Assembly (NCBI GenBank): GCA_031260355.1
Contig: JAIRJZ010000043.1
Location: 1 to 64,000, forward strand
Source: Burkholderiales bacterium
Lineage (GTDB): Bacteria; Pseudomonadota; Gammaproteobacteria; Burkholderiales; Casimicrobiaceae
DNA: 64,000 bases
Direction: 5' to 3'
Positions 47,446-56,717 of the stretch are shown piece by piece. The position numbers and the translations under genes are program-made. Position 1 is the first letter of the stretch. The number at the start of each line of letters is the position of its first letter. Under the pieces are notes generated by a model. That model did no database searches, had not been told where the DNA came from, and worked only from the letters and a program-made list of their open reading frames with translations.

Positions 47446-48498
47446 ATGACGGCCAAAACCAAATCCGGAAAATCTCGCGGGGTCGGGAAACCCGAAACGA
47501 AGACCGCGAAGTTGCCGGGATCGCCGTCTGCGGCGCTTCCGAAAAAAACGCCGACGAAGAAAACGGGTTCGCGCAACGAGGAAGTGCGCCGCACCCGTGA
47601 GGAGATGGTGCGGATCATCGAAGCGACCAGTCAGGCGCCGAAAGCGAAAGAAGTGGCTGCGGCGCCGCCGGGGACTTCGGAAGACAGCAGCACGGCCATG
47701 TTGCCGCTGTCGTATCCGTACCGAGCACGGATGCGCCGCGGAGAATATGAAAAGATCAAGGCGGAACTACAGATCGAATTGCTGAAAGTGCAAAACTGGG
47801 TGAAGGGAGAAAAGCAGCGGATTGCGTTGCTGTTCGAGGGGCGCGACGCCGCCGGCAAGGGCGGCACCATCAAACGCTTCATGGAGCATCTCAACCCGCG
47901 CGGCGCGCGCGTCGTCGCGCTCGACAAGCCGAGCAGCATCGAACAACAGCAATGGTATTTCCAGCGTTACGTCGCCCATTTGCCGGCGGCCGGCGAAATC
48001 GTTTTCTTCGACCGCTCATGGTACAACCGCGCCGGCGTCGAACGGGTGATGGGTTTTTGCACGCCGCACCAGTACCTCGAATTCATGCGGCAGACGCCCG
48101 AACTTGAGCGGATGTGGGTCAACAGCGGCATCCGGCTGTTCAAATACTGGTTTTCGGTCAGCCGCGAAGAGCAACTGCGCCGCTTCATTTCGCGCCGCGA
48201 CGATCCGCTGAAGCACTGGAAGCTGTCGCCGATCGACATACAGTCGCTCGACAAATGGGACGAATACACCGCCGCCAAAAACGCGATGTTCTTTCATACC
48301 GACACCGGCGACGCGCCGTGGATCGTCATCAAGTCCGACGACAAGAAGCGCGCCCGCATCAACTGCCTGCGCCACTTCCTCTATAACCTGCCGTACCCGG
48401 ACAAAAATACCGAGGTGACCGTGCCGCCCGATCCGTTGCTGGTCGGCAGCACCGCTGACGTCAAGGAAGCGGCGGAGAACGGGGCGATTCAGATTTGA
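47446..48498 (+). CDS. ppk2: Polyphosphate kinase 2
   Basis: PPK2-family enzyme (350 residues) that transfers phosphate between polyphosphate and nucleotides. Walker A 'EGRDAAGKGGTIKRF', Walker B-like 'VFFDRSWYNRAGVERVMGF' and the lid helix 'EEQLRRFISRRDDPLKHWKL' are clear. The N-terminal ~85 residues are a Lys/Thr-rich low-complexity extension. Direction (polyP use or synthesis) cannot be decided from sequence. ATG 47446 is preceded by CAGGGAG. Confidence 0.94.
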   Translation: MTAKTKSGKSRGVGKPETKTAKLPGSPSAALPKKTPTKKTGSRNEEVRRTREEMVRIIEATSQAPKAKEVAAAPPGTSEDSSTAMLPLSYPYRARMRRGEYEKIKAELQIELLKVQNWVKGEKQRIALLFEGRDAAGKGGTIKRFMEHLNPRGARVVALDKPSSIEQQQWYFQRYVAHLPAAGEIVFFDRSWYNRAGVERVMGFCTPHQYLEFMRQTPELERMWVNSGIRLFKYWFSVSREEQLRRFISRRDDPLKHWKLSPIDIQSLDKWDEYTAAKNAMFFHTDTGDAPWIVIKSDDKKRARINCLRHFLYNLPYPDKNTEVTVPPDPLLVGSTADVKEAAENGAIQI

Positions 48499-48862
48499 AA
48501 TAGGTGGCAGTTAAAATTATTTAACCGCAAAGAACGCAGAGAGCGCAAAGAGAAAGACTTTGGGGGCATTGTGTTCTATGTGGCGAATAAGACTTAAACA
48601 CTATTCTTTCCGTCATTCCAGCGAAAGCGGGAATCCAGAGAACCGCAACAGCAAAAGTTTTCGGTGCAACCATGAACCATGATGAGGGATGGTGCCGCTT
48701 TGTGGCTTATCTGTCCTTGCAGGCCAATTTTTAAATTTTGTTCGAGTGTTTAGGTCGAAAGTTTGACCTGAGAAAAGATCAGTCGGCCTCTCTGCCGATC
48801 CTTTAGCACAAATCTTTGCGCTCTTTGCGGTTAATAAGAATTAAAAAGTAAAATCCCCCGGC
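48499..48862. repeat. Repeat-rich gap between ppk2 and mltA
   Basis: 364 bases, no gene. It holds AACCGCAAAGAACGCAGAG (48521-48555 region), a CATTCCAGCGAAAGCGGGA copy (48611-48641) and the opposite orientation TTTGCGCTCTTTGCGGTTAA (48815-48836). So the CAAAGAACGC family flanks the gap as an inverted pair about 300 bases apart. Confidence 0.7.
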
Positions 48863-50101
48863 TCAAGGGAGCGCCGCGCCTTTCGGCCACAGCAGCCACA
48901 GCCGTCCCGTTTCCCGCATTTTGCCGGCGCGCTCGCCCGCTTCGTTGCCGGTGCCGCAAAAAAAGTCGGCGCGAATGGCGCCGCGGATAGCGCCGCCGGT
49001 GTCCTGCGCCATCGTCAACCGTTGCAGCGGTACACGGCTGTCGGGGTCGACGGCTTCGAGGAAGAAGGGCGCGCCGAGTGGCAATTGGCGGTTGTCGATG
49101 GCGATCGCGCGTTGCGCCAGTAACGGTACGCCCAAGGCGCCGATCGGCCCGTCGATCCTGGCATCGAGCGAGCCGGGTTCCGGCGGCGGCACTTCGCGAA
49201 AGAAAACATAGCTCGGATTTTCGTCGAGCAGCGCGGGCAGGGCGGCCGGATGCGCTCGCCCCCAGGCTTTGATCGTTTGCATCGACAGATTTTCCCGCGC
49301 GATGTCGCCGCGTTGCGCGAGGACGCCGCCGATGGCGCGGTAGGGGTGGCCGTTTTGATCGGCGTAGCCGAGGCGGACGATTCGACCATCAGGCTGACGC
49401 AGACGCCCCGAGCCCTGGATGTGCAGGAAAAACGCATCCATCGCATCATCGACGTAGAACAAAGGCGTTGCTTTGAAAAGGTTGCCGCGATCAATTTCAG
49501 CGCGGGAAAAGTACGGCCGTACCTTGTTGTCGATCAGACGCCCGCGCACACGCTTGCCTTCCAACTCGGGGTAGAGCGATGCCAGTTCGACGGTCAACAA
49601 ATCGTCGGGGCGGGCGTACAGCGGATAACGGTAACGCGCATCCGCCGTCCGGCTACCGGCGAGCAAGGGTTCGTAATAGCCGGTGATCAAACCGCGCTCC
49701 GCTGTGGCGCCGGCGACGCTTTCGGCATTGTCAATGATGATTTGCCAGGCTTGGAAATGGGTTTCGAAGAAAGCGCGGACTGTTTCTGCCCGACTAGGAT
49801 CAATGGTTTCGGCGGCCTGACACGGCACCGTCCAGACGGCGCGTTCGGAGGCTTTCTTGAGCAGGGCGCGGCAACTCATTTGCCAGGCCGGCCACGCTTC
49901 GGCAAGCGTATCCTGCGACCATCCCGGCAACGCCGACCAGGCGGTGGCCTGATAACGCAACTGCGGCGTTGCTTCGGATGGCGGCGGCGCCTCGGATGTT
50001 GGCGGTGTGACGCAGCCGGTCAGCAAACCCGCTAGCGCGAAAGCACCCATGAGACACAGAAAAAGCCGCTGAAACAGAAAAAACCGCCAAAAACGCTTCA
50101 C
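48863..50101 (-). CDS. mltA: Membrane-bound lytic murein transglycosylase A (MltA)
   Basis: Lytic transglycosylase (412 residues) cleaving peptidoglycan glycan strands at the outer membrane. Lipoprotein signal with lipobox LLTGC, a Pro/Glu linker, the MltA domain ('GLITGYYEPLL', 'FFLHIQGSGRLRQPDG') and the C-terminal 3D domain ('TMAQDTGGAIRGAIRADFFC') with its catalytic Asp cluster. GTG 50101 is chosen because AAGGTGG precedes it; an in-frame ATG at 50137 lacks a ribosome-binding site. Confidence 0.94.
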   Translation of the reverse strand: MKRFWRFFLFQRLFLCLMGAFALAGLLTGCVTPPTSEAPPPSEATPQLRYQATAWSALPGWSQDTLAEAWPAWQMSCRALLKKASERAVWTVPCQAAETIDPSRAETVRAFFETHFQAWQIIIDNAESVAGATAERGLITGYYEPLLAGSRTADARYRYPLYARPDDLLTVELASLYPELEGKRVRGRLIDNKVRPYFSRAEIDRGNLFKATPLFYVDDAMDAFFLHIQGSGRLRQPDGRIVRLGYADQNGHPYRAIGGVLAQRGDIARENLSMQTIKAWGRAHPAALPALLDENPSYVFFREVPPPEPGSLDARIDGPIGALGVPLLAQRAIAIDNRQLPLGAPFFLEAVDPDSRVPLQRLTMAQDTGGAIRGAIRADFFCGTGNEAGERAGKMRETGRLWLLWPKGAALP

Positions 50102-50205
50102 GAAGCCACCTTTTTCACTTGAAAGATCGACAACCATTGCCGCGCGTCGAAGTATAAGCGAAGATAGCGCTGTATCGGGAGACGCGCTGAGGCGCCTTCA
50201 GACAG

Positions 50206-50271
50206 CATTCAACACGCATTCAACACGCATTTGGCACGCACTTGACACGCATTTGACACGTACTTGACCCT
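50206..50271 (+). repeat. Six 11-bp direct repeats immediately before rpe
   Basis: Units start at 50206, 50217, 50228, 50239, 50250 and 50261, each exactly 11 bases, of the form CATT(C/T)(A/G)(A/G)CACG (the last degenerates to TACTTGACCCT). They end 5 bases before the rpe ATG, and no Shine-Dalgarno sequence is present between. TTGACA occurs within units 4-5 (near 50242 and 50253) and could form -35 elements. Confidence 0.85.
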
Positions 50272-50276
50272 CCTCT

Positions 50277-50978
50277 ATGAAATACCGGATCGTCCCCTCT
50301 CTTCTCTCTGCCGATTTTGCCCGTTTGGGTGAAGAAGTGCGCAACGTCATCGCCGCCGGCGCTGACTGGGTGCATTTCGACGTGATGGACAACCACTATG
50401 TGCCGAACCTGACGGTCGGCCCGCTGGTGTGTCAGGCGATCAAGCCGTATGCGACGGTACCGATCGATGTGCATTTGATGGTGCAGCCGGTCGATGCGCT
50501 GGTCAGCGGTTTTGCCGAGGCGGGCGCGACGTACATCAGCTTTCACCCCGAGGCGTCGCGGCATGTTGATCGCACGATCGCGCTGATCCGCGACCGCGGT
50601 TGCAAGCCGGGGCTGGCGCTGAATCCGGCGACGCCGCTCGATTGTCTCGACTGGGCGCTCGACAAGATCGACTTGGTGTTGCTGATGTCGGTCAACCCCG
50701 GTTTCGGTGGGCAGGCGTTCATTCCGCACACGCTCGACAAGCTGCGGCAGACGCGGGCGCGGATCGACGCGGCGCAGCAGCGCACGGGTCGCGAGATTCT
50801 GCTGGAGGTTGACGGCGGCGTAAAGGCAGATAACATTGCCGCTATCGCACAGGCGGGAGCCGATACGTTTGTGGCGGGCAGCGCCGTTTTTTCCGGCGGG
50901 GATTATGTGAAAACGATCGGCACGCTGAGGGACGCGCTGGCAACTGTGCGCTTTCCTCCCCTTGAAGGGGAGGGTTAG
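50277..50978 (+). CDS. rpe: Ribulose-phosphate 3-epimerase
   Basis: Interconverts ribulose 5-phosphate and xylulose 5-phosphate. The 233-residue TIM barrel shows '[17 protein letters not shown]', metal His in '[16 protein letters not shown]' and 'DVHLMV', '[12 protein letters not shown]' and catalytic Asp in 'LEVDGGVK'. The last seven residues ('FPPLEGEG') are encoded by a dispersed palindromic repeat, which also supplies the stop codon. Start ATG 50277 lies directly after six 11-bp repeats and has no visible ribosome-binding site. Confidence 0.95.
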   Translation: MKYRIVPSLLSADFARLGEEVRNVIAAGADWVHFDVMDNHYVPNLTVGPLVCQAIKPYATVPIDVHLMVQPVDALVSGFAEAGATYISFHPEASRHVDRTIALIRDRGCKPGLALNPATPLDCLDWALDKIDLVLLMSVNPGFGGQAFIPHTLDKLRQTRARIDAAQQRTGREILLEVDGGVKADNIAAIAQAGADTFVAGSAVFSGGDYVKTIGTLRDALATVRFPPLEGEG

Positions 50979-51246
50979 GGTGGGGATGGGGTACACCATG
51001 ACGGCACAGCAACGAAGTAGCTTATGCGTGAGCAAACCAATAAATAAACCCGTACGGGGAAGTGGCAGCACACACCATGCAACAATCTCGCCGACTCTGA
51101 TTTTTCGAACAAACCGCGCTTTTCGTGACGCACTTTTGGGGCAGCCAAGCACTCAAGGTCGCAGAAAGGATGTTGGAAGTCATTTTCCAGCATGCGTACA
51201 ACGGGGCAACCCCATCCCCACCCTAACCCTCCCCTTGAAGGGGAGG
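50955..51246. mobile_element. MITE-like element with 38-bp terminal inverted repeats
   Basis: The ends 50955-50992 and 51209-51246 are reverse complements with a single mismatch (37/38); each contains CTCCCCTT(G/C)AAGGGGAGG and the block TTAGGGTGGGGATGGGGT. The 216-base centre has no convincing gene. The left end lies within the 3' end of rpe. No target duplication was recognised. It resembles a non-autonomous element, though a regulatory palindrome pair is also possible. Confidence 0.55.
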
Positions 51247-51269
51247 GAGTCTGTTCTCTCCTGCGTTTC

Positions 51270-54200
51270 ATGACTGCCGTCATATCTTCACACCTTGCCG
51301 TTTTGAATGCCCTTGCGACATCTCCCCGCTGGCCGGTGCTTTTCATCCATCACGGTTGGGGCGGCGGCATTGCCCGCCACATCGGGGATCTCGAGCGGCT
51401 GCTGAACGATTGTTGTGAGATTGTTCATTTGACGCCGGAAAAGCCGGGCGTTCCCGGCCACCGCGTCCGGATCGGTTGGCAGCGCGGCGTTCACCGTCTT
51501 GACGGCGTTTTTGCGTTGCCGCAGGAGATGCCGCAGCTTGTCGCGGCGCTCAAGGCGATCGGCATCGTTCGCGTTCATCTGCACCACATTCATGCATTGC
51601 CGCAAGAGGTGTTGACGTTGCCGCAGGCGCTGGACGCACCGCTCGATGTGACGTTGCACGATTATTTCGCGCTGAGCAGCCAGTACCATCTTGCCGATCA
51701 TCGCGGGCGCTTTCGCGGTGAACCGCAGCCCGGAGACGACGGGGATACCGAGTGGCGGACGCGATTTGCCGACGTGTTGCATGGAGCCGACCGCGTCATT
51801 GCGCCGTCGCGCGACATCGCTGAGCGCATCCATCGGCTGTTGCCGGTGTTCACGCCGCGCATCTGGCCGCACCCGGAAGCGTTGGCCCTGACGCCGCCGC
51901 GCTTGCGCGTCGCCGTGCTCGGGGCGTTGTCGCCCGAAAAAGGTTTCGATCTCGTCCGCGCCTGCGCCCACGACGCCGAGGAGCGGGCGTTGCCGTTGTC
52001 GTTCCGGATTCTCGGCACGACGGCACAGCCGTTGCCGGAATTGCCGCTGTCGCGGTTGTCGATGAGCGGCGAATACGACGAAGCCGATTTGTCGGCGCTG
52101 CTCGCCGCCGAAAAACCGGAGGTATTTTTCTTCCCGGCGCAAGTTCCCGAATCGTTTTGTTATGCGTTGACGCCGGCGTTGTTGACGGGTGTGCCGATCG
52201 TGGCGTCGGTACTGGGGGCGCTGGCGGAACGCTTGCGGGAAACACCGCACGCCGTGTTGTTGCCGTGGGACAGCAGTGTCACCGAATGGAATGCGGCGCT
52301 GTGCCGATTTGTCCCCGAAGCTTCGACGACGCCCGCGTCCTGCGATACGAGAGAGGCGTACCGTCAGTATTATCTCGAAGCGTTGCCGACGGAACCGCGG
52401 TTGGCGCGGAAGGTAACGGTCGAAGACATCGTTTGGCCGGAACCGGCGGCGGACAAGCGCGACGGCGATACGATGTCGCTGTACGGTTTGTACCGTGCCG
52501 GTGTCGGTTGCGGCCGCAAAGAGGCGAAGGCGCAGTTGCAGCGCCGCCTGAAAGCGTTGCGCGACGCGCCATCGCCACCACAGCCTCCGGGCTGGTGGCT
52601 TGCCTGGCTGGAGAAAAAAGAAAAGTGGCGGCAAAAAGCGTTGCGCGTGACGCGGATGGTACGCACCGCCGTATCGATTTACCGGACGGCCGGCTGGCGG
52701 GCTTTGACGGTTCGCAGCTACGAGAAATTTTTCCTTCGCCGTCGTGCGTTTCAGATGCCGCCGTTCGCGCCGCTCGCTCAGGAAACGCAGGTGACACCGC
52801 TATCGGTAGCGACATCGGCAACACCGCGGGTGTCGATCCTGATCGCGGCATACGGCGAACCGCTGGCGACGTTCAGTTGCATCAAGAGCGTTCACGAACA
52901 CACGCACGGCATTGCCTACGAAGTGCTGGTGCTCGACGACGCTTCTCCCGAGCCGTTGCAGGCGCAACTGGCCGGTGTCGAAGGCGTGCGTTTCATTCGT
53001 CAGCCGCACAACCTCGGCTTTCTCAAGAATTGCAATGCCGGCGCCAAAGAAGCGCGCGGCGAGATTCTCGTTTTTCTCAACAACGACACACTGGTCACCG
53101 ACGGCTGGCTGACCGCGCTGGCTGACACGCTCGATCACACCCCCGATGCCGGGCTGGTCGGCGCGCAACTGTGTTACCCCGACGGGACTTTGCAGGAGGC
53201 CGGCGGCATCGTTTTCCGCGACGGTTCGGCGTGGAATTACGGCCGCAACGGCGAACCGAACCACCCCGAATTTCATTACCGGCGCGATGCCGATTATTGC
53301 TCGGGCGCCTGTCTCGCGCTGACGCGAACGCTGTGGCAGCAACTGGGTGGTTTCGACGAACGCTTCGCGCCCGCGTATTACGAGGACACCGATCTTGCTT
53401 TTCAAGTGCGCGCCGCCGGCAAGCGGGTGCTTTACCAGCCGCTGGCGCGGGTGATTCACTTCGAGGGGCAAACCTCGGGCACCGACGAAACGCAGGGCAT
53501 CAAACGCTATCAAGTCATCAATCAGACGGCGTTTCTCGACAAGTGGCACACCGTGCTGACGCGACATCCCGAACGCTACGGTGACATCCGTCGCGCCGCC
53601 GAGCGCACGGTTCACACCCGCGTTCTGGTGCTCGACGCCTGTATGCTGACGCCTGACCGCGATTCGGGGTCGCTGCGGATGTGGCACCTCCTGCGCCTGC
53701 TCGCGCAGCCCGGTCGCAAGGTCACGTTTGCTGCCAGTTCGCTCGAATACCGCGCGCCTTACGTCGGGCAATTGCAGGCGGAAGGCATTGAAGTGCTCCA
53801 CCTGCCGTACTTCAACGCGATCGAAGCGTTCTTGCAGGCACGCGGCAACGAATACGACGTGATCGTGCTGTCGCGCCTCGAGGTGGCGGCGCAATGGCTG
53901 GCGGCGGCGCGCAAATGGGCGCCGCAGGCGTTCGTGGTTTACGACACGGTGGATTTGCATTTTCTGCGTGCCGAACGTGAGGCTGAGGTGCTGAACAGCG
54001 CGACGGCGCGCGCGCAGGCGGAAGCCCAGCGGAAACAGGAACTGCGGTTGATCCGCGCCGCCGACCGTGCCTGGGTGGTGTCGCCGGCCGAGCAGAAGTT
54101 GCTGACGCCGCTGGCGCCGGACGCGAAGATCGCCGTGCTGTCCAACATCCACGAACCGAAACCCGCCGGTCGCGCGTTCGGCGAACGCGCCGGGTTGCTC

Positions 54201-54734
54201 TTCATCGGCAGTTTCCGCCACCCGCCCAATGTCGATGCGATGCTGTGGTATGGCCGCGAGGTGTTGCCGCAGGTTCGGCAGCTTTTGCCCGGTGTGGTCA
54301 CCACCATCATCGGCGGCGATTTGCCGGCGTCGGTGAAGGCGCTGGCGGCGGACGATGTCGTCGTCGCCGGCTATATCGAGGACATCGTGCCGTATTTCAC
54401 CGAGACCCGCGTATCAATCGCGCCGTTGCGTTACGGCGCCGGGGTCAAGGGCAAGGTCAACCAGGCGATGAGTTACGGTGTGCCGGTCGTCGCCACGCCG
54501 ATCGCTGCTGAAGGCATGCACCTGACCGACGGTCATGATGTGCTGATTGCCGACGATGCCCGCGCGTTCGCCGAAGCGATTGCCCGCGCTTACCGGGATG
54601 AAACACTGTGGCAACAATTGTCGGCGGCGGGACGCGCCAATATCGAGGCGCATTTTTCGCATGAGGTGGCGGCACAGGAACTGGAAAGAACGCTGGAGTC
54701 GGCAATAGCGCTGGCGCAGCGGATTGAGGATTGA
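51270..54734 (+). CDS. Three-module glycosyltransferase
   Basis: Cytoplasmic 1154-residue protein with three glycosyltransferase-like modules. (1) About 1-400: a GT4-like fold ('RVAVLGALSPEKGFDLVRAC' near 216, 'FFFPAQVPESFCYALTPALL'). (2) About 515-790: a GT2 domain ('RVSILIAAYGEPLATFSCIK', 'VLDDASPEPL', 'VFLNNDTLVTDGWL', 'YYEDTDLAFQVRAAGK'). (3) About 800-1150: a second GT4-like domain ('FIGSFRHPPNVDAMLWYG', 'SIAPLRYGAGVKGKVNQAM'). It could extend a polysaccharide or glycan chain. No other surface-glycan genes are adjacent. The start is uncertain (the purine tract is too far upstream). Confidence 0.85.
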   Translation: MTAVISSHLAVLNALATSPRWPVLFIHHGWGGGIARHIGDLERLLNDCCEIVHLTPEKPGVPGHRVRIGWQRGVHRLDGVFALPQEMPQLVAALKAIGIVRVHLHHIHALPQEVLTLPQALDAPLDVTLHDYFALSSQYHLADHRGRFRGEPQPGDDGDTEWRTRFADVLHGADRVIAPSRDIAERIHRLLPVFTPRIWPHPEALALTPPRLRVAVLGALSPEKGFDLVRACAHDAEERALPLSFRILGTTAQPLPELPLSRLSMSGEYDEADLSALLAAEKPEVFFFPAQVPESFCYALTPALLTGVPIVASVLGALAERLRETPHAVLLPWDSSVTEWNAALCRFVPEASTTPASCDTREAYRQYYLEALPTEPRLARKVTVEDIVWPEPAADKRDGDTMSLYGLYRAGVGCGRKEAKAQLQRRLKALRDAPSPPQPPGWWLAWLEKKEKWRQKALRVTRMVRTAVSIYRTAGWRALTVRSYEKFFLRRRAFQMPPFAPLAQETQVTPLSVATSATPRVSILIAAYGEPLATFSCIKSVHEHTHGIAYEVLVLDDASPEPLQAQLAGVEGVRFIRQPHNLGFLKNCNAGAKEARGEILVFLNNDTLVTDGWLTALADTLDHTPDAGLVGAQLCYPDGTLQEAGGIVFRDGSAWNYGRNGEPNHPEFHYRRDADYCSGACLALTRTLWQQLGGFDERFAPAYYEDTDLAFQVRAAGKRVLYQPLARVIHFEGQTSGTDETQGIKRYQVINQTAFLDKWHTVLTRHPERYGDIRRAAERTVHTRVLVLDACMLTPDRDSGSLRMWHLLRLLAQPGRKVTFAASSLEYRAPYVGQLQAEGIEVLHLPYFNAIEAFLQARGNEYDVIVLSRLEVAAQWLAAARKWAPQAFVVYDTVDLHFLRAEREAEVLNSATARAQAEAQRKQELRLIRAADRAWVVSPAEQKLLTPLAPDAKIAVLSNIHEPKPAGRAFGERAGLLFIGSFRHPPNVDAMLWYGREVLPQVRQLLPGVVTTIIGGDLPASVKALAADDVVVAGYIEDIVPYFTETRVSIAPLRYGAGVKGKVNQAMSYGVPVVATPIAAEGMHLTDGHDVLIADDARAFAEAIARAYRDETLWQQLSAAGRANIEAHFSHEVAAQELERTLESAIALAQRIED

Positions 54735-55034
54735 TTTTGCCGTCTGCCTTCTCTTGATACGGCCTGTCGAGCCGTTGAAAGAGAAGCGCGACATGCCTGA
54801 AGGGGCAGCGCCTTTGTTCAAGGCGTTACCGCGCCGGACTCGCCCGGCGGGCGAACGAGTTTCTTGCGCGAACAAGAAAGTCACCCCCGTCCCTATTCAG
54901 CCGCCCGCTTCGTAGGGGAAGCAATCTGCTTCCCGATACACGGGCGGCAGAGCCTGCCCTCGCGAAGGCGGGGGTTGCCGCCCCTACTGAGCGGCGCGGT
55001 AGAGCCTTTAACAAATTCGCTGGATAGTCTCCCA
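54735..55034. repeat. Gap between glycosyltransferase and MFS genes
   Basis: 300 bases without a gene. A palindromic repeat lies at about 54940-54992 (ACGGGCGGCAGAGCCTGCC followed by GGGGGTTGCCGCCCCTAC), related to the GGCAG..TGCCGCCCCTACG copies at 25515 and 25597. The remainder shows no feature. Confidence 0.6.
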
Positions 55035-56198
55035 TTACATCTCCTTGCGGCGGATCTTCTGAAACTTGGTCACCAACCGATGGCCGCCGATCAATACCGT
55101 CGCACACACCCACAACACCGGCCAGATGCCCACCGACGCCCCCAGCCCACCGAACGCCACCGGCACCGTCACCGAAGAGCCTTGCAGCAATGCCAGCCGC
55201 AGTCCCACCGCCTCGCCGGTACGCCCGCGCGGCGCGTGGGTGTGCAGCAGCGCCAGCACCATCGGCTGACCGCTGCCCAGCGCGCAACCGAGGGCAAACG
55301 ACAGCGCCGACAGCAGCGCGACGCTGTCGAGAAACGGGAAAAGCAGATACAGCACGCCGGAGACGATCAGCGCCGTCTTCAGCACTTGCGTTTCGGCGAA
55401 GCGTCGAATGATGAACGGCATCACCAGCCGGACGGCGAACGTGGCGATACCGAATGCCGCCAGCACTACGCCGATCTCGCTGGCGGAAAAACCGATTTGA
55501 TGGCCGTACACCGGCACCAGAATGGCGTGCACGTCCCAACTGCCCGAAATCAGCACATTGATCAGCAGCAACGTCCGCAGTTCCGGCAACCGCCACAGGT
55601 CGAAGGCGCTCCCCGGCGCGGATGAAAACGTTTGCGGCTGCGGCAGTTCCAGCTTGCGTCTCGCCAGTACGGCGATCGGGATGGCCGGCAGAAACAACAG
55701 GATCAGAAAAACGGTGTTGAAGCCGAAATGGTCGATGGCGAAGCCGGCAACCAGCGGGCCGGCGAAAACCGAGAACGAGTTGCCGACGGCGAGCAGGCTG
55801 TAATTGTGGGCGCGTCGCGACACCGGGCCGATTTCGCCGGTGACCTTCTGGGAGGCGATGCTGAACGTCGAGAAGGCCAGCCCGCACAGCAACGCCGACA
55901 GGAACAACACCGGCAGCGCGCTCGACAAGAGCGGCAGCAGGGCGCTGACCAGCACGCCGCACGAGCCCAGCAACATCGGCCTGCGGGGATTGCGATCCAC
56001 CCGCCGGCCGATCGCTACCGAGAAAAACATCGGCAACAACGCAAAACAACTGATCAGCACCCCGACGGCGATTGCCGAAGCGCCTCCCTTCAGCGCATTC
56101 AGCACCAGCGTCACCCGCATGGCGCACAGCACCAGATGGTTGCAAATGGTCAGACCGATGAGCTTGAGCAGTAAGCTGTCGGCGGCAAAAACCCTCAT
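55035..56198 (-). CDS. Major facilitator superfamily transporter
   Basis: Inner-membrane permease of 387 residues with about 12 hydrophobic segments. Typical MFS marks: 'GRRVDRNPRRPMLLGSC' loop between helices 2 and 3, 'RRAHNYSLLAVGNSFSVFAG', and 'GLRLALLQGSSVTVPVAFGG' in the second half. The substrate is not predictable; drug-like or sugar efflux types have this layout. Isolated gene; ATG 56198 is followed by a hydrophobic first helix. It ends near a repeat-rich gap shared with the glycosyltransferase gene. Confidence 0.85.
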   Translation of the reverse strand: MRVFAADSLLLKLIGLTICNHLVLCAMRVTLVLNALKGGASAIAVGVLISCFALLPMFFSVAIGRRVDRNPRRPMLLGSCGVLVSALLPLLSSALPVLFLSALLCGLAFSTFSIASQKVTGEIGPVSRRAHNYSLLAVGNSFSVFAGPLVAGFAIDHFGFNTVFLILLFLPAIPIAVLARRKLELPQPQTFSSAPGSAFDLWRLPELRTLLLINVLISGSWDVHAILVPVYGHQIGFSASEIGVVLAAFGIATFAVRLVMPFIIRRFAETQVLKTALIVSGVLYLLFPFLDSVALLSALSFALGCALGSGQPMVLALLHTHAPRGRTGEAVGLRLALLQGSSVTVPVAFGGLGASVGIWPVLWVCATVLIGGHRLVTKFQKIRRKEM

Positions 56199-56717
56199 GG
56201 TGTCAGACGGGCGATTCCCGGCAAGGGATCGCTGCTCCGGGCGGCGGGCGCCTCCTTGAACATCCTCATCGGCGCGCCGTGCGCCGCCTGGTTCCCTCTT
56301 GTTGTTCTCGCCGTCGGCGCTTCTTCGGAGTGCCTCTTCGGCCTGTGGGGACAGCTAAAAAAAGTCACCTTTTTATCAAAACGCGCCCTCCGGAAGCGGG
56401 CGCACGGTACTGCAAAATTCATTTTTTCTCCTCGAGGGAATTCCCATCATACGCCTTCTCCGTCTTCTCCATAAGGGCGAGACGGCCTTCGCGGCGGTTC
56501 ATTCACTTCCGAAAACAGCATTTTCCCCCTATGGAAACGCCCCGTTTTTTTTCTCTTTCTTGCAACACTGCGCTTTTCTCTATGAAAAAACCGCTACCGA
56601 CTGCTTTTTTTCTCGTGAAAATGCGGTATAGTCGCCGCGATGAGATGGGGAAAACCCATAGACAGGAGGGTCCGTCTCAGAATGATCGGTTTATCGACTA
56701 AAGAGGAAGGAAAACTC
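56199..56717. other. Gene-free region before the SWIB gene
   Basis: Between the MFS gene start and the SWIB gene. It contains a G/C-rich hairpin near 56374-56400 (GCGCCC..GGGCGC) and an A/T-rich leader. No frame with a recognisable product was found. A candidate -10 box is at 56627-56632. Part may be the long 5' leader of the SWIB mRNA. Confidence 0.5.
56627..56632 (+). promoter_or_regulatory. Candidate -10 element (TATAGT) of the SWIB gene
   Basis: TATAGT with TGCGG just before it lies 86 bases upstream of the SWIB start codon in an otherwise A/T-rich tract. No strong TTGACA is found at 16-18 bases upstream. Confidence 0.3.

Noticed and set aside
50206..50271. Replication-origin iterons or a CRISPR array
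   Set aside because: The units are 11 bases with no spacers and no replication-initiator or cas gene nearby; they abut a metabolic gene.
54826..56145. Open frame of 439 codons on the minus strand overlapping the MFS gene
   Set aside because: Arg/Gly/Ala-rich frame shadow; the MFS frame has proper membrane helices and motifs.
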